DNA of 64,000 nucleotides. It comes from Helicobacter pylori NCTC 11637 = CCUG 17874 = ATCC 43504 = JCM 12093 (GTDB lineage: Bacteria; Campylobacterota; Campylobacteria; Campylobacterales; Helicobacteraceae). Below the pieces are notes generated by a model. That model was not told where the DNA came from and searched no databases. It saw nothing but the letters and a program-made list of their open reading frames with translations. Shown here piece by piece: positions 1 to 9,668 of this stretch. The DNA lies in contig NZ_LS483488.1 of NCBI RefSeq assembly GCF_900478295.1, forward strand, positions 930,001 through 994,000, written 5' to 3'. A program made the translations under genes and the position numbers. Within the stretch, counting starts at the first letter, position 1, and the number at the start of each line of letters is the position of its first letter.

Positions 1-2461
1 AAAAAATATTGTAGAAGTGGGGATTGATTCTTCTATTGAAGAGAGCTATTTAGCTTATTCAATGAGCGTGATCATAGGGCGCGCCTTACCGGACGCTAGA
101 GATGGCTTAAAGCCTGTGCATAGGCGTATTTTGTATGCGATGCATGAATTAGGCCTTACTTCCAAAGTCGCTTATAAAAAAAGCGCTAGGATCGTGGGTG
201 ATGTGATCGGTAAATACCACCCCCATGGCGATAATGCGGTTTATGATGCGCTAGTGAGAATGGCGCAAGATTTTTCTATGCGTTTGGAATTAGTGGATGG
301 GCAGGGCAACTTTGGCTCTATTGATGGCGATAACGCTGCAGCGATGCGTTACACTGAAGCCAGAATGACTAAGGCGAGTGAAGAAATTTTAAGGGATATT
401 GATAAAGACACCATTGATTTTGTGCCTAATTATGATGACACCTTAAAAGAGCCAGATATTTTACCAAGCCGTCTGCCTAACCTTTTAGTCAATGGGGCTA
501 ATGGGATCGCTGTGGGGATGGCGACTTCTATCCCCCCTCATAGGATTGATGAAATCATAGACGCTTTAGTGCATGTCTTAGAAAACCCTAACGCTGAATT
601 AGATGAAATTTTGGAATTTGTCAAAGGGCCTGATTTTCCCACCGGTGGGATCATTTATGGCAAGGCGGGCATTATTGAAGCCTATAAAACGGGGCGAGGG
701 CGCGTGAAAGTGCGGGCCAAAGTGCATGTGGAAAAGACAAAAAATAAAGAAATCATCGTTTTAGATGAAATGCCTTTCCAAACCAATAAAGCCAAATTAG
801 TGGAACAAATCAGCGATTTAGCGCGAGAAAAACAAATTGAAGGCATTAGCGAAGTGCGCGATGAGAGCGATAGAGAGGGCATTAGAGTGGTGATTGAATT
901 AAAAAGAGACGCAATGAGTGAAATTGTCTTAAACCATCTCTACAAACTCACCACCATGGAGACCACTTTTAGCATCATTCTACTCGCTATTTACAATAAA
1001 GAGCCTAAGATTTTCACGCTTTTAGAGTTGTTGCGCCTTTTCTTAAACCACAGAAAAACCATTATTATAAGACGCACGATTTTTGAATTGGAAAAGGCTA
1101 AGGCTAGAGCGCATATTTTAGAGGGCTATTTGATCGCACTAGACAATATTGATGGAATCGTGCGACTCATTAAAACAAGCCCAAGCCCAGAAGCGGCTAA
1201 AAACGCCTTAATGGAGCGTTTCACTTTGAGCGAAATCCAAAGCAAAGCCATTTTAGAAATGCGTTTGCAACGCTTAACAGGCCTTGAAAGAGACAAAATC
1301 AAAGAAGAATACCAAAACTTATTAGAGCTTATTGATGATCTCAATGGCATTTTAAAGAGTGAAGATCGCTTGAATGGAGTCGTCAAAACAGAGCTTTTAG
1401 AAGTCAAAGAGCAATTTTCTTCTCCAAGGCGCACTGAAATTCAAGAATCTTATGAAAATATTGACATAGAAGATTTGATCGCTAATGAGCCTATGGTGGT
1501 GAGCATGAGCTATAAAGGCTATGTGAAAAGAGTGGGTTTAAAAGCTTATGAAAAGCAAAATCGTGGCGGTAAGGGCAAGCTTTCAGGCAGCACTTATGAA
1601 GACGATTTCATTGAAAACTTTTTTGTGGCTAACACGCATGATATTTTGCTCTTTATCACCAATAAGGGGCAATTGTATCATTTGAAAGTCTATAAAATCC
1701 CAGAAGCGAGCCGGATCGCTATGGGTAAAGCCATTGTGAATTTAATCTCGCTCGCTCCGGATGAAAAGATCATGGCAACCCTAAGCACCAAAGACTTTAG
1801 CGATGAACGCTCTTTAGCCTTCTTCACGAAAAATGGCGTGGTGAAGCGCACCAATTTGAGCGAATTTGGGAGCAATAGGAGTTATAGCGGTATCAGAGCG
1901 ATTGTTTTAGATGAAGGCGATGAATTGGTGAGCGCAAAAGTTGTGGATAAAAACGCTAAGCATTTGCTCATCGCATCGCATTTAGGTATTTTCATTAAAT
2001 TCCCTTTAGAAGATGTGCGCGAGATCGGAAGAAATGCTCGTGGGGTTATAGGGATTAAGCTGAATGAAAATGATTTTGTTGTCGGTGCGGTCGTCATTAG
2101 CGATGATAGCAACAAGCTTTTGAGCGTGAGCGAGAACGGGCTTGGCAAGCAAACTCTAGCTGAAGCGTATAGAGAGCAATCTCGTGGAGGTAAGGGGGTC
2201 ATTGGCATGAAGATCACTCAAAAAACCGGCAATCTAGTGGGCGTTATCAGCGTGGATGATGAGAACCTGGATTTGATGATTCTTACCGCGAGCGCGAAAA
2301 TGATCAGAGTTTCCATTAAAGACATTAGAGAAACCAGAAGAAATGCCAGTGGGGTAAAACTCATAAACACCGCTGATAAAGTCGTGTATGTCAATTCTTG
2401 CCCTAAAGAAGAAGAGCCAGAAAATTTAGAAACCTCTTCGGCGCAAAATTTGTTTGAGTGA
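1..2461 (+). CDS. gyrA: DNA gyrase subunit A, 5' end cut by the window
   Basis: GyrA cuts and rejoins DNA during ATP-driven negative supercoiling, in an A2B2 complex with GyrB. The reading frame is open from base 2, so about ten N-terminal residues lie outside the window. The breakage-reunion domain is clear: the [10 protein letters not shown] block carries the active-site tyrosine, and the C-terminal half has the repeated pinwheel blades, including a QNRGGKGK-type GyrA box near base 1560 and QSRGGKGV near base 2180. The quinolone-resistance region reads [10 protein letters not shown]; with about 14 missing residues counted, Asn and Asp fall at the usual positions 87 and 91, the sensitive state at those sites. 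Its stop TGA (2459-2461) shares a base with the next gene's ATG. Confidence 0.98.
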   Translation, partial: KNIVEVGIDSSIEESYLAYSMSVIIGRALPDARDGLKPVHRRILYAMHELGLTSKVAYKKSARIVGDVIGKYHPHGDNAVYDALVRMAQDFSMRLELVDGQGNFGSIDGDNAAAMRYTEARMTKASEEILRDIDKDTIDFVPNYDDTLKEPDILPSRLPNLLVNGANGIAVGMATSIPPHRIDEIIDALVHVLENPNAELDEILEFVKGPDFPTGGIIYGKAGIIEAYKTGRGRVKVRAKVHVEKTKNKEIIVLDEMPFQTNKAKLVEQISDLAREKQIEGISEVRDESDREGIRVVIELKRDAMSEIVLNHLYKLTTMETTFSIILLAIYNKEPKIFTLLELLRLFLNHRKTIIIRRTIFELEKAKARAHILEGYLIALDNIDGIVRLIKTSPSPEAAKNALMERFTLSEIQSKAILEMRLQRLTGLERDKIKEEYQNLLELIDDLNGILKSEDRLNGVVKTELLEVKEQFSSPRRTEIQESYENIDIEDLIANEPMVVSMSYKGYVKRVGLKAYEKQNRGGKGKLSGSTYEDDFIENFFVANTHDILLFITNKGQLYHLKVYKIPEASRIAMGKAIVNLISLAPDEKIMATLSTKDFSDERSLAFFTKNGVVKRTNLSEFGSNRSYSGIRAIVLDEGDELVSAKVVDKNAKHLLIASHLGIFIKFPLEDVREIGRNARGVIGIKLNENDFVVGAVVISDDSNKLLSVSENGLGKQTLAEAYREQSRGGKGVIGMKITQKTGNLVGVISVDDENLDLMILTASAKMIRVSIKDIRETRRNASGVKLINTADKVVYVNSCPKEEEPENLETSSAQNLFE

Positions 2462-2934
2462 TGCGTTTCTTTTTATTCTGTTATTTTTTATTTTATTTTT
2501 TAGGGGTTTCTTTGCATGCCCTTAGCCCCCTAGAAGAACAAGAATTTTTAATTTCGTACCGCTTGAAAATCGTTGATTCTAGAGTGATGGGCGAAGAGTA
2601 TTCTGTCTCTAAACCTATCGTTAGCCGCATCAAAACAGCCCCCTATGTTTTAGACTATCATTGCTCCATCATCACTCGCAACTTGCCCGATTTGAAAAAC
2701 CCCTTGCTCCAAACCAAACTAGAACGCTTCCTTTTAGAAATAGCGTTAAAAAAAGAAAAAGAGCGAGTCATTGACTGCCTTTTAAAAAGCCAAGTCGCTA
2801 TCACGCATTATGATCACAGCTATAAAAACGGCACCACTACCACAAGCATACTTGATCTCAAAGCCTTAAGCGTTAGAGCGAGTTTAGTGGGAGATGCGTT
2901 ATTTTTAGATATTTTTAGAAAGGAAGAAGAATGA
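2461..2934 (+). CDS. Small exported protein of unknown function (HP0702-like)
   Basis: About 157 residues. The ATG at 2461 shares its A with the gyrA stop codon, suggesting translational coupling. The first 20 or so residues are strongly hydrophobic (FFLFCYFLFYFLG) and end near LHALSP, so I infer a signal peptide and a periplasmic protein. Two cysteines (in YHCSII and DCLLK) could form a disulfide. I recognise no domain. The 3' end overlaps the flgR start by four bases (ATGA), so gyrA, this gene and flgR probably form one transcript. Confidence 0.85.
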   Translation: MRFFLFCYFLFYFLGVSLHALSPLEEQEFLISYRLKIVDSRVMGEEYSVSKPIVSRIKTAPYVLDYHCSIITRNLPDLKNPLLQTKLERFLLEIALKKEKERVIDCLLKSQVAITHYDHSYKNGTTTTSILDLKALSVRASLVGDALFLDIFRKEEE

Positions 2935-4077
2935 AAATCGCCATTGTAGAAGATGATATTAACATGCGTAAAAGCCTGGAGCTTTTTTTTTGAGCTTCAA
3001 GACGATTTAGAGATTGTGAGTTTTAAAAACCCTAAAGACGCTTTAGTCAAGTTAGATGAAAGCTTTGATTTAGTCATCACGGATATTAACATGCCCCATA
3101 TGGACGGCTTGGAATTTTTACGCCTTTTAGAAGGCAAGTATGAATCCATTGTGATTACCGGTAATGCGACCTTGAATAAAGCCATTGATTCCATTCGTTT
3201 AGGCGTGAAAGACTTTTTCCAAAAGCCTTTTAAACCAGAATTGCTTTTAGAATCCATCTATCGCACCAAAAAAGTTTTAGAATTTCAAAAAAAACACCCT
3301 TTAGAAAAACCTTTAAAAAAACCACACAAACACAGCTTTTTAGCCGCTTCAAAAGCGTTAGAAGAGAGCAAACGGCAGGCCTTAAAAGTCGCAAGCACGG
3401 ACGCTAATGTCATGCTATTAGGCGAAAGCGGGGTGGGTAAGGAAGTTTTTGCTCATTTCATCCACCAGCATTCTCAGCGATCCAAGCACCCTTTTATAGC
3501 GATCAACATGTCCGCAATCCCAGAGCATCTATTAGAAAGCGAGCTTTTTGGGTATCAAAAAGGGGCGTTCACGGACGCCACAGCTCCTAAAATGGGGCTT
3601 TTTGAGAGCGCTAATAAAGGCACGATCTTTTTAGATGAAATCGCTGAAATGCCCCTTCAATTGCAAAGCAAACTTTTAAGAGTGGTTCAAGAAAAAGAAA
3701 TCACGCGCCTTGGGGATAATAAGAGCGTTAAAATTGATGTTCGTTTCATTTCCGCTACCAACGCCAACATGAAAGAAAAAATCGCTGCGAAAGAATTCAG
3801 AGAAGATTTGTTTTTCCGCTTGCAAATCGTGCCTATAACTATCGCACCTTTAAGGGAGAGGGTTGAAGAGATCTTACCCATTGCTGAAATCAAGCTTAAA
3901 GAAGTGTGCGATGCGTATCATTTGGGGCCAAAATCTTTTTCAAAAAACGCCGCAAAACGCCTTTTAGAATACTCTTGGCATGGGAATGTGCGAGAGCTTT
4001 TAGGCGTCGTGGAAAGAGCGGCGATTTTAAGCGAAGGAGCAGAAATCCAAGAAAAAGATTTGTTTTTGGAAAGGTAG
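2931..4077 (+). pseudogene. flgR: flgR, sigma54 flagellar response regulator, frameshifted at a T9 tract
   Basis: FlgR is the response regulator that, with histidine kinase FlgS, activates RpoN-dependent middle flagellar genes. The natural start is ATG 2931 behind AAGGAAGAAG. Translation reads into T9 at 2983-2991 and stops at TGA 2991-2993 after 20 residues. Eight Ts would join the receiver domain (ITDINMPHMDG with the phospho-Asp) to the AAA+ domain (Walker A GESGVGKE, later DEIAEMP and LFFRLQIVP). The sigma54-contact loop reads GAFTDA instead of the usual GAFTGA, and the protein ends without a DNA-binding helix-turn-helix, which is known for Helicobacter FlgR. The AAA+ domain is otherwise intact. 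As given, the gene is OFF unless slippage or internal initiation occurs. Confidence 0.93.
2983..2991 (+). repeat. T9 homopolymer inside flgR
   Basis: Nine consecutive T after GAGC. Eight would keep flgR in frame (Leu-Phe-Phe-Glu); nine gives an immediate TGA. Candidate contingency tract or assembly slip. Confidence 0.9.
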
Positions 4078-4141
4078 TTTGTAGGGCTTCTTTATAAATC
4101 ATCTGCAACCAGATAAGTTTAATAAGTTTGAGTGATCACGC

Positions 4142-4147
4142 TATAAT
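4142..4147 (+). promoter_or_regulatory. Probable sigma80 -10 box
   Basis: TATAAT in the gap after flgR, about 100 bases ahead of the decayed gene at 4250. A perfect match to the H. pylori -10 consensus; no -35 match expected in this species. Confidence 0.5.
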
Positions 4148-4249
4148 TTCATGGAGTTATTAAAAAAAAGCATTTATCAGAAACGCTTAATTTGGGATTT
4201 TTGCTTAAAAGGAATTTAAAGATTGGGGTTCAATTAATGGGGAGTTTTT

Positions 4250-5073
4250 ATGTTAGCGGATGATTTTATGGTTAAAAAATTAAAAAACAAGGAATTACAT
4301 GGTTTGTTGTGTAACAAATTGAGTAAAAGAGTGGATAGATTTGGCTATAGAGTGATTGGTGTTGGAGCGGATAAAGAGATAACGAAGTTATTGTTCAATT
4401 GAGTCAGGAAAAAATTGTTAGATTGAGTAGCAAGACCGCTTTAGCAAATGATGATGATTTCATGGCGGGTATTTTTGATGAATTTAATGGATTAAAGGCT
4501 AATAAAAAACCGCAGAAACCTAACTCGTTCTATTATGGGTATGGTAGATCTTATAAAATCATTGATGTTCTTAATGATAAGGATGGTGATTTTATCAATT
4601 GCAGATTGTTTATCGTTAAGGAATTAGGGGTTGATGAGTGTTTAGGGTTATGCGCCACCTGTGATTGATAATGACAACACCGCTCTTGCTGATTTGCTTG
4701 AAAATAGCGAGCCTACAATATATTATATTATGAAACCAATTCTGCAAATATCAGGCGTTTTTTGGACAAAGGGCCTTACAACATTGAGTGGTTGGTGAGG
4801 AAGTATTTGGGGGTTGGGTTTAGGAGTTGCAAAATAGAGCGGATACAAGGAACGGAATTTGCGATCAAATTCCGCTATAAAAAGTGGGGGTCTATGATTG
4901 ATAGAGAAGTTAAAATGCAATTCCCCAAATATCTTAAAGACTCAAAGAGAACAGCCGTTAAAATAACAAGCAAGGTGTTTTACGAGTTGTCAAAAGGGCC
5001 TTTGTTTGGCAACCTCCTCGGCAAAGATCCCATTCAGGCGATTATCATGCGGAAGGAAAACAATAATAAATAA
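4250..5073 (+). pseudogene. Decayed hypothetical gene in four frame fragments (HP0704 region)
   Basis: Four consecutive open stretches in alternating frames read as one protein of roughly 275 residues. Fragment A (from ATG 4250, MLADDFMVKK) passes to fragment B near 4376, where AAAGAGATAACG looks like a two-base GA gain. B passes to C near 4649 (GGGTTATGCG, probably one extra T), giving YAPPVIDNDN. C passes to D near 4725 (TATTATATTATG, two extra bases), giving YYETNSANIRRFLDKG and on to the stop at 5073. Joining them leaves no internal stop and a smooth composition, so a single ancestral gene is likely. I recognise no domain. A TTG at 4399 could start fragment B and a downstream ATG fragment D, but neither has a convincing ribosome site. 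Confidence 0.7.
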
Positions 5074-5678
5074 AATCTTGTTGAATCTTAATCTTCTTAT
5101 TTTTTAAATTAGAAGTTATTTTTTAACCCCTAAGACCGCGCTACACAAATTATCATGCAATTAAAATTAAAATCAAACTCTTTACTATTGACTATAAAAA
5201 ATGTTTTTTAGCATTTTTTATAATTTATGATTAACACTTAATGATAATAAAGCCTTATTAGTAGTTTTTGTGTAGGACTAAAAATAGTGGGTTTAGGGGG
5301 TTTTTAACCCTACCCCTTGTAATTTGGGCTATAGGGCGAAAATAATAGCGCCCGCTCTCACGATTTTTAATGGCTGATAACCTGCTTATTTCAAGCTTTT
5401 TATAATCTCTAGCATGGATTTAACTATGGCGCATTTTTTTTGCTTCATTCGTTGTGGCTCTTGTGTTTTAAGCTCGTTTGTGGTAGGAATATTCCCATTA
5501 AGGTTTGAAACGCTATTGCCGTTTCTGTAATGGTTAGAGAGTGTCGGCTTGGTTTCTATTTTCCTTAATATTTTCTCATTTTTCAAACTTTCATGCGAGG
5601 ATTTTAAAGGCATGGCTTCTTTGTTAACTCTTGCATGATCAAGCGGCTATTATTGCTGCTAACCTTCCCCAATGCAAG
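5074..5678. other. 605-base gap between the decayed gene and uvrA
   Basis: AT-rich, with a G/C patch around 5290-5320 in which GGGTTTAGGGGG faces TTTTTAACCCTACCCC and could fold into an imperfect hairpin. One weak minus-strand frame (5386-5613) is listed separately. I see no RNA gene or mobile element. Confidence 0.5.
5386..5613 (-). CDS. Weak hypothetical small ORF
   Basis: A 75-residue lysine-rich, hydrophilic frame on the minus strand just beyond the end of uvrA. I recognise no family, and there is no clear ribosome-binding site before its ATG. It may be a gene remnant or chance; included because nothing else explains this stretch. Confidence 0.25.
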   Translation of the reverse strand: MPLKSSHESLKNEKILRKIETKPTLSNHYRNGNSVSNLNGNIPTTNELKTQEPQRMKQKKCAIVKSMLEIIKSLK

Positions 5679-8504
5679 CTATTTCAATTCCAAAGCTAAA
5701 AATTTTCCCGTATAGCTTTGGGTTTTTTCGCAATTTTGCGCCACCTCTAAAGGCGTGCCGCTCGCAATGACTTTCCCGCCCTTATCCCCCCCATCAGGTC
5801 CCATGTCTATAATGTAGTCAGCGTTTTTGATAATGTCTAAATTATGCTCAATCACTAGCATGGAATTGCCTAACGCCACCAAAGAATGCAAGACTTGTAA
5901 AAGGTGATTCACGTCTTCAAAATGCAAACCGGTGGTAGGCTCATCTAAAATATAAAGGGTTTTGCCTGTGTCTTTTTTACTCAATTCTTTAGCTAATTTG
6001 ATCCTTTGAGCCTCCCCCCCACTTAAAGTCGTAGCGTTTTGCCCTAAAGTGATATAGCCCAAGCCCACATCTATAAGGGTTTTTAATTTCACAGCGATTT
6101 TAGGGAATTTAGCGAAAAATTCATAGGCCTCTTCTACGCTCATGTTTAACACATCGGCAATGGATTTGCCTTTCACCTTGATTTCTAGAGTTTGGGGGTT
6201 GTATTTAGCGCCCTTACAGCTATCGCATTGGACTAACACATCAGGCAAAAAGTGCATTTCTATTTTAATATCCCCATCGCCTTGGCATTTCTCGCACCGC
6301 CCTCCTTTAACATTAAAGCTGAAACGGCTCGCACTATAGCCTAAAATTTTAGCTTCTTTTTGCTCGGCAAATAAAATCCTGATTTCATCCATCACTCCTG
6401 TGTAAGTGGCAGGGTTGCTTCGTGGGGTTTTGCCTATTGGGGCTTGGTCTAAATAAATCACTTTATCCAAATGCTCCAACCCTACAATCTCCACCCCATT
6501 CAAGCTTTGATTTTTTTTAGCATGGTTTAAAAGAGTTTGAGCGGTGGGTAAAAGGGTTTGTAAAATCAGCGAGCTTTTACCGCTCCCGCTCACCCCAGTA
6601 ATGCACACCAATTGTTTTAAAGGGATTTGAACGCTCAAATTCTTAATGTTATTGATATTGACATTCTTAATTTCTAAAAAATGCTTTTCTTTAGGGAGTT
6701 CAAATTTAGGGCGCTCAATCTTTTTAGTGCCGTTGAGATACAAAGCGGTAGAATGGTTATTTTGCAATAAATCTTTTACGCTCCCGCTAAAAACCACTTC
6801 ACCCCCATGCCTTCCAGCCCTTGGCCCAATATCCACAACAAAATCCGCATGCTTAATTGTCTCTTTGTCATGCTCTACGACAATGAGCGTGTTCCCTTTT
6901 TTTTGTAAATTCCTAAGGGTGTTGATGAGTTTGAGCGTGTCTTTTTCATGCAAGCCAATGCTAGGCTCGTCTAAAACATATAAAACCCCTGTCAAACCAC
7001 TCCCGATTTGACTGGCGATTCGTATCCTTTGGCTCTCCCCTCCGCTAATCGTTCGCGCATCCCTCCCTAAAGTCAAATACCCTAGCCCCACATCGTATAA
7101 AAAAAACACTCTTTCTAAAATCTCTTTTAAAATGGGTTCAGCGATTTTTTTTTCTTGCTCGTTAAGATAGCTAAAATGCGTGGGATCATTAAAAAAGTGA
7201 TAGACTTCTTCAATGGGCTTAGTTAAAAAATCCGCCATTTTCAAGCCAGCGACTTGGACGCTCAAACTGGAGGCTTTCAAACGATGCCTCTCGCACGAAG
7301 AACAGGTTTTTTCGCTCATGTAATCGCTCAAATCCTTTTGCTCTTTAAACATGTCATAAGCGATTTGAATGATGCCTTTCCAAGGGCGTTTTAAAGGGCT
7401 GTTTTTAAAATGAAAGCTGATTTCAGTGCCATTCCCATACAAAAGAGCGTCTTGCTGCTCTTTATTCAATTCATTAAAACAAAGCGCAGTGTCAATGCCA
7501 TTATACTCGCAAAAGCCTTCAAACATTTGAGCGTAATAACTGCGGTTATACCCAAAAATCACTTTAATCGCTCCTTGATTTAAAGGCGTGTTAGGATCTA
7601 AAATCTTACTAATATCTAAACTGAATTTTGTCCCCAAACCCAAACAGCTCTCGCACGCCCCTTTAGGCGAATTGAAGGAAAAACTCAAAGGCTCTAATTC
7701 TTCAAAACTCATCTTGCATTTAAAGCATGCCTTATGCTCGCTGTAATGCTTTCTGATGCTTGGCGCGTTGTCTTGCAAGATTTCCACTTCTAATTCCCCA
7801 TAGCTTTCTTTAAGGGCTTTTTCTACCGCACTAGCGATCCGTGAAGCATTTTCGCTATTGATAACCACCCTATCCACCACCGCTTCAATGGTGTGTTTTT
7901 TGGTTTTGTGCAAATGGATTTCTTCATCTAAACGCACCATCACCCCATCAACAAAAGCCCTCACATACCCCTTTAAACGCAAGCTCTCTAATTTATCGTT
8001 AAACGAACCTTTTTTATCTTTAATAATGGGGGCTAGAATAATGATTTTAGAATTTTCTTCTAAATGACAGATTTGAGAAATAATATCGCTCGCACTCATA
8101 GAACTAATAGGCTCTAAACATGTGGGGCAAAATTGCTCCCCAATCCTTGCAAACAACAACCTTAAATAATCATAAATCTCAGTGATCGTCCCCACAGTGG
8201 ATCTAGGGTTTTTAGAAGTGGTTTTTTGATCAATAGCGATCGCAGGGGTTAGGCCTTCAATTTTATCCACATTAGGCTTACCCACTTTGTCTAAAAATTG
8301 CCTAGCATAGCTGGACAAACTCTCTAAATAGCGCCTTTGGCCTTCAGCGTATAAAGTGTCAAACGCCAGAGTGGATTTACCCGAACCGCTTAATCCGGTA
8401 AAAACAATAAATTGGTTTTTAGGGATTTCTAAAAAAATATTTTTGAGATTATTTTCCCTAGCCCCTTGAATAATGATCTTATCCATAATGGTTTTATGTT
8501 GCAA
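5679..8504 (-). CDS. uvrA: Excinuclease ABC subunit A
   Basis: UvrA recognises bulky DNA damage and loads UvrB in nucleotide excision repair. At about 940 residues it matches the usual length. Two ABC ATPase units are visible: Walker A GLSGSGKST then signature ISGGESQR, and GVSGSGKSS then LSGGEAQR. Zinc-binding cysteine pairs appear in CFKC...CESC and CEKC...CDSC. The longest frame starts with TTG at 8504, with AAGGA five bases upstream; the ATG at 8486 (MDKI, as in E. coli) lacks a good ribosome site, so the TTG is favoured. Stands alone on the minus strand. Confidence 0.97.
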   Translation of the reverse strand: MQHKTIMDKIIIQGARENNLKNIFLEIPKNQFIVFTGLSGSGKSTLAFDTLYAEGQRRYLESLSSYARQFLDKVGKPNVDKIEGLTPAIAIDQKTTSKNPRSTVGTITEIYDYLRLLFARIGEQFCPTCLEPISSMSASDIISQICHLEENSKIIILAPIIKDKKGSFNDKLESLRLKGYVRAFVDGVMVRLDEEIHLHKTKKHTIEAVVDRVVINSENASRIASAVEKALKESYGELEVEILQDNAPSIRKHYSEHKACFKCKMSFEELEPLSFSFNSPKGACESCLGLGTKFSLDISKILDPNTPLNQGAIKVIFGYNRSYYAQMFEGFCEYNGIDTALCFNELNKEQQDALLYGNGTEISFHFKNSPLKRPWKGIIQIAYDMFKEQKDLSDYMSEKTCSSCERHRLKASSLSVQVAGLKMADFLTKPIEEVYHFFNDPTHFSYLNEQEKKIAEPILKEILERVFFLYDVGLGYLTLGRDARTISGGESQRIRIASQIGSGLTGVLYVLDEPSIGLHEKDTLKLINTLRNLQKKGNTLIVVEHDKETIKHADFVVDIGPRAGRHGGEVVFSGSVKDLLQNNHSTALYLNGTKKIERPKFELPKEKHFLEIKNVNINNIKNLSVQIPLKQLVCITGVSGSGKSSLILQTLLPTAQTLLNHAKKNQSLNGVEIVGLEHLDKVIYLDQAPIGKTPRSNPATYTGVMDEIRILFAEQKEAKILGYSASRFSFNVKGGRCEKCQGDGDIKIEMHFLPDVLVQCDSCKGAKYNPQTLEIKVKGKSIADVLNMSVEEAYEFFAKFPKIAVKLKTLIDVGLGYITLGQNATTLSGGEAQRIKLAKELSKKDTGKTLYILDEPTTGLHFEDVNHLLQVLHSLVALGNSMLVIEHNLDIIKNADYIIDMGPDGGDKGGKVIASGTPLEVAQNCEKTQSYTGKFLALELK

Positions 8505-8626
8505 GAGTTTCCTTAAAATAAGAAAATGGATTAAAAGGAGCTATTATACTTCAAAAAAGAGTGGTTTTATTATCATTTCTTATTCATAAGAGTTAAAAAT
8601 ATTTGCTTGATTAAGGATAAACATGC

Positions 8627-8632
8627 TATTAT
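8627..8632 (+). promoter_or_regulatory. Possible -10 box for hopE
   Basis: TGCTATTAT, an extended -10-like element (TGn plus TATTAT), about 45 bases before the hopE start. Confidence 0.35.
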
Positions 8633-8677
8633 TTTATGAGACAATTTTAAAGATAGGAATGTAAAGGAATGGAATTT

Positions 8678-9490
8678 ATGAAAAAGTTTGTAGCTTTAGG
8701 GCTTCTATCCGCAGTTTTAAGCTCTTCGTTGTTAGCCGAAGGTGATGGTGTTTATATAGGGACTAATTATCAGCTTGGACAGGCCCGTTTGAATAGTAAT
8801 ATTTATAACACAGGGGATTGCACAGGGAGTGTTGTAGGTTGCCCCCCAGGTCTTACCGCTAATAAGCATAACCCAGGAGGTACGAATATCAATTGGCATG
8901 CTAAATACGCTAATGGGGCTTTGAATGGTCTTGGGTTGAATGTGGGTTATAAGAAGTTCTTCCAGTTCAAGTCTTTTGATATGACAAGCAAGTGGTTTGG
9001 TTTTAGAGTGTATGGGCTTTTTGATTATGGGCATGCCGATTTAGGCAAGCAAGTTTATGCACCTAATAAAATCCAGTTGGATATGGTTTCTTGGGGTGTT
9101 GGGAGCGATTTGTTAGCTGATATTATTGATAACGATAACGCTTCTTTTGGTGTTTTTGGTGGGGTCGCTATCGGCGGTAACACTTGGAAAAGCTCAGCGG
9201 CAAACTATTGGAAAGAGCAAATCATTGAAGCTAAAGGTCCTGATGTTTGTACCCCCACTTATTGTAACCCTAACGCTCCTTATAGCACCAAAACTTCAAC
9301 CGTTGCTTTTCAAGTATGGTTGAATTTTGGCGTGAGAGCCAATATCTACAAGCATAATGGCGTAGAGTTTGGCGTGAGAGTGCCGCTACTCATCAACAAG
9401 TTTTTGAGTGCGGGTCCTAACGCTACTAATCTTTATTACCATTTGAAACGGGATTATTCGCTTTATCTAGGGTATAACTACACTTTTTAA
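8678..9490 (+). CDS. hopE: Outer-membrane porin HopE
   Basis: A 270-residue Hop-family beta-barrel porin. The signal peptide MKKFVALGLLSAVLSSSLLA precedes mature EGDGVYIG. The Hop signature blocks GLGLNVGYKKFF, WFGFRVYGLFDYGHA and WGVGSDLLADII are present and the protein ends in alternating hydrophobics with terminal Phe (YSLYLGYNYTF), the outer-membrane insertion signal. An ATG nine bases upstream at 8669 abuts AAAGGA with no spacing, so the second ATG at 8678 is the better start. Unlike SabA and SabB it has no repeat tract in its signal sequence, so expression looks constitutive. Confidence 0.95.
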   Translation: MKKFVALGLLSAVLSSSLLAEGDGVYIGTNYQLGQARLNSNIYNTGDCTGSVVGCPPGLTANKHNPGGTNINWHAKYANGALNGLGLNVGYKKFFQFKSFDMTSKWFGFRVYGLFDYGHADLGKQVYAPNKIQLDMVSWGVGSDLLADIIDNDNASFGVFGGVAIGGNTWKSSAANYWKEQIIEAKGPDVCTPTYCNPNAPYSTKTSTVAFQVWLNFGVRANIYKHNGVEFGVRVPLLINKFLSAGPNATNLYYHLKRDYSLYLGYNYTF

Positions 9491-9497
9491 ACCCTTT

Positions 9498-9521
9498 AAA
9501 AGGGTGTCTTTAAGCCCTTTT
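9498..9521 (+). terminator. Probable terminator after hopE
   Basis: AAAAGGG and CCCTTTT form a seven-pair stem with a ten-base loop, followed by a T-rich run (TTAATCTTTAT), eight bases past the hopE stop. Confidence 0.6.
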
Positions 9522-9668
9522 TAATCTTTATAAAAGGGATTTTAGTTTGAATTTTCGCATCTTAAAAAGCTAAAATTGATTATAAAGAAACTTTTGAGTG
9601 TAACCAACAAAACCAATACTATTGAGTAGGCATTTGGAAAATTCATCTAGGGTTTTTAGGGGGATTGT

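Noticed and set aside
3906-4097. Arg/Lys-rich plus-strand frame at the end of flgR
   Set aside because: Overlaps the real flgR frame completely; no ribosome site or family.
4399-4668. Separate gene starting with TTG at 4399
   Set aside because: The protein joins smoothly to the upstream frame once two bases are removed; better explained as a frame fragment.
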